Positions 61,934 through 64,000 of a stretch of DNA of 64,000 nt are shown piece after piece. This DNA comes from Pseudomonas sp. gcc21 (GTDB taxonomy: Bacteria; Pseudomonadota; Gammaproteobacteria; Pseudomonadales; Pseudomonadaceae). The stretch covers positions 2,480,001 to 2,544,000 of the forward strand of contig NZ_CP051625.1 in assembly GCF_012844345.1 (NCBI RefSeq). The letters are read 5' to 3'. The position numbers and the translations under genes were made by a program. The notes beneath the pieces are model-generated. The model saw nothing but the letters and a program-made list of their open reading frames with translations. It ran no database searches and was not told the origin of the DNA. How positions within the stretch are numbered: the first letter of the stretch is position 1; every line of letters begins with the position of its first letter.

Positions 61934-64000
61934 CGGCCTAACAGACCTCGCAACGCATCACGCACTGCCGGAGCCTGCTCACCCAATTTGTCTTCAAGCT
62001 TTTCCTCGACCTTGCGCTTTGCCTCATCGCCGATCAATCGACCGGCGATTTTGGCTACGCCATCGCCATCCACACCACAGCTGCTCGCAGCGTTGTGCAG
62101 AAAGCCTTCGCACCGGATTGGCCATTCGATACCGGCGTAGCGCTCATTGACCTGGCAGGCCGGATCCGGCATTTCACGGGTGTCGCCCTGAATCTCCAGG
62201 CCAATGCGGTAATCCATCTTCTGCTGCGGCAGATTCACACTGCCACGACCTTTGGCTGCAATGCCCGGTAGCGCTACGACCAGATCTTCGTTACGCACCT
62301 GCCCGTTCTCGATATTGAAGCTGCCCTGCAAACTGCGGAACGGCGTATCCTGCCCGCCGCGCGACTCCGACAGCGCCTTGCGATTTGCCAGCGCGATGGC
62401 GCGGCACAACTGTTGCTCGAGGTTCACGCCGACCAGTGCGCCATCATTGACAGTGAAACTGGCGTTGCCATCGAGCGTATCCATCCAGCGGTAGATGCTG
62501 TTGCCCTGCGCCTGCAAATTCGCGTTGAGATCGACCAGCCCGCGTATCTGCGGCGGCTGTTCATAAGCTTCCTGCAGCGCCAGCGAATCGATGCCGGTCA
62601 AAACAGGTTCGATACTGACGGTAGTGGGCGTGCTGCGGGTGTTGATTTCGCCCTGGGCAGAAAACTCGCCGCCAAACACGCCACCACTCAACTGCCGGAG
62701 TTGGACGACGCCGTCATTGGCCAGCACGCTGACCTCGAAGGGGCTGATGGTCAGACCGGTAACGATGACTTCCTGCAAGCTCAGCTGTCCGTCAATGTCC
62801 AGTGTAGCGAGCGTTTCCAGCGGCAGCACTGCTTCGTCGCTCCAGGCCGGCGGCGCTACGCCGGTGCGGCTACCGCCCGAAGGCAGTACCGGCGTCGGAG
62901 CTGCGTCCTCGCTCGGCTCTTCCTCAGCTGGCAAATATTTGTCGATGTTCAAAGTGTTACCGGTGAGATTGAAGCGCAGCGCTTGACGCTCAAAGTCAGC
63001 CAGCCCTGCGTTGCCGGTCAGCTCGCTACCGTCGACGACCAGTTTGAGATCGTTGAGCATAAGGCTGTTGGCGGAGCCATCGATGTTGGCCGATAGCGCC
63101 ACCGCTTCCAAAGCGCGGGGGTCGGAGGTTTCCGGCAGCTCCTGACCCAGCGAGCGGATGAACTTGCGGCCGTCAAATTCTGCAGCATCCAGATTGCCGG
63201 TGAGCTTCATTTCACCATCCAGGTCAGTGGCCTTGAGCTGACCGGTAGCACGCATGTCGGCGACGGTGAGGCGCATTTCGTTGAGTTCGGCGATCTGCTC
63301 GGTCAGATCCACCAGTGCGTTGCCCTGCAGCTCGAGATTGACCGCACGGCCTGAAAACGGCGTGCCGCTGGCATCGACCTTGAGATCGATAGCTTCCAGC
63401 TCATAGCGATTCTGGCTCAGGTCAAAACGCGCCACGCTGTTCAGATCCATCCGCACGCGCAATGCCGGATCGTCGACAATCAACAGTCCAAGAAACTCGA
63501 CATCGAACGACTCACCCTCAATCAGAGCACCGGTGGTCAGATTGATGTCTTCCATCTGCAAGCTCTGGCCGGCCTGCTCATCGGTGTAACGTACGTTGGC
63601 GTTGGTAATGCGGACGCTCTCGATGGCAATGTCCAGATCCGTACCGCCCTGCTCCGGCTCTGCCTCGGTGGTAGCGCCTTCTTCCTGCACCACCTCTTCG
63701 CTGGCACCGATTGACTCCCAGTTAGCAACGCCCTGCTGGTTGCGAACCAGGTTAAGCGTGACGCTGTCGAGGATCACATCATCCATGCGCAGCTGTTTGC
63801 GCAACAGCGGGAGTACCTTGACGCCGAGACCCATGGAGCCGACCTGCGCCAGCTGCTGATCAGGCTGATCGAGCGGCGCGACACCCACCTGCTCGAGCTC
63901 GATACCCAACCAGGGAAACAACGACCACGCGATGTCACCTTCCAGCGTCAACTCGACGTTGGCGTGCTCACGCGCAGCCTGCTGAATGTTTTCCTTGTAG
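61930..64000 (-). CDS. asmA: AsmA family protein, partial (N-terminus outside window)
   Basis: The frame is open from the right edge, reading [36 protein letters not shown], the AsmA_N domain just past the missing membrane anchor, and continues for about 690 codons to TGA at 61930. The C-terminal AsmA_2 region includes [37 protein letters not shown] and ending [16 protein letters not shown]. It is an inner-membrane-anchored, bridge-like lipid-transfer protein linked to outer-membrane phospholipid balance. Operon with mutY and yggX. Confidence 0.95.
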   Translation of the reverse strand, partial: YKENIQQAAREHANVELTLEGDIAWSLFPWLGIELEQVGVAPLDQPDQQLAQVGSMGLGVKVLPLLRKQLRMDDVILDSVTLNLVRNQQGVANWESIGASEEVVQEEGATTEAEPEQGGTDLDIAIESVRITNANVRYTDEQAGQSLQMEDINLTTGALIEGESFDVEFLGLLIVDDPALRVRMDLNSVARFDLSQNRYELEAIDLKVDASGTPFSGRAVNLELQGNALVDLTEQIAELNEMRLTVADMRATGQLKATDLDGEMKLTGNLDAAEFDGRKFIRSLGQELPETSDPRALEAVALSANIDGSANSLMLNDLKLVVDGSELTGNAGLADFERQALRFNLTGNTLNIDKYLPAEEEPSEDAAPTPVLPSGGSRTGVAPPAWSDEAVLPLETLATLDIDGQLSLQEVIVTGLTISPFEVSVLANDGVVQLRQLSGGVFGGEFSAQGEINTRSTPTTVSIEPVLTGIDSLALQEAYEQPPQIRGLVDLNANLQAQGNSIYRWMDTLDGNASFTVNDGALVGVNLEQQLCRAIALANRKALSESRGGQDTPFRSLQGSFNIENGQVRNEDLVVALPGIAAKGRGSVNLPQQKMDYRIGLEIQGDTREMPDPACQVNERYAGIEWPIRCEGFLHNAASSCGVDGDGVAKIAGRLIGDEAKRKVEEKLEDKLGEQAPAVRDALRGLLGR

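Overview
The window comes from a gammaproteobacterium of the Pseudomonas group; Halopseudomonas or another marine or saline relative is possible, but this is an inference from gene content and the high-GC coding style. The evidence is the class of LigD, the aerobic-type cob operon ending in cobS, the AsmA-MutY-YggX order beside tRNA-Phe, and the MscS, CNNM and EamA proteins. Both window ends cut a gene: a PAS-domain sensor at the left and asmA at the right.

Layout. 1-8.5 kb: PAS sensor (partial), DUF2188 protein and LigD (no ku in view), an alpha/beta hydrolase, an MscS channel and a double-hotdog thioesterase. 8.7-18 kb: a compact five-gene exopolysaccharide locus (BcsB-like periplasmic protein, outer-membrane barrel, family-2 glycosyltransferase with an N-terminal MshEN c-di-GMP-binding module, polytopic membrane protein, GH113-like glycosidase) that meets a GGDEF-EAL protein end to end. 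18.3-19.8 kb: nitronate monooxygenase and a DUF2218 protein. 19.8-31.3 kb: a 12-gene cobalamin operon (btuB to cobS) behind a cobalamin riboswitch. 31.5-32.7 kb: a lone P-loop ATPase preceded by stacked TTAGT/ACTAA palindromes. 32.7-38.2 kb: an allantoin-utilisation cluster (allA, ureidoglycine aminohydrolase, puuE, racemase, NCS1 permease, GntR regulator) with shared TTGTATACAA operators. 38.4-46.3 kb: CNNM protein, a broken membrane-protein gene, then a four-gene hybrid kinase-CheR-CheB-REC/kinase operon.

46.3-54.2 kb is an accessory block lying against the 3' end of a tRNA-Thr gene: an Mrr-type nuclease, an hsdS remnant cut by an intact IS3-family element, an EamA transporter with a LysR regulator, a DUF3883 nuclease directly after a collapsed exonuclease/helicase-type gene, and an AlpA-like plus HTH gene pair. 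It looks like a decayed integrative/defence island.

54.2-64 kb returns to core genes: an intergenic segment with several DnaA-box-like sites, a GSTCD-like methyltransferase at the end of a polar amino-acid ABC operon, an EamA transporter, a small Cys-rich protein, tRNA-Phe, yggX, mutY and asmA.

The best candidate for an undescribed system is the 8.7-18 kb locus. It pairs parts related to cellulose synthesis (BcsB) with a c-di-GMP-sensing GT2 resembling phage N4 receptor protein NfrB, but with the sensor module at the opposite end of the enzyme, a dedicated glycosidase and an adjacent c-di-GMP turnover protein.
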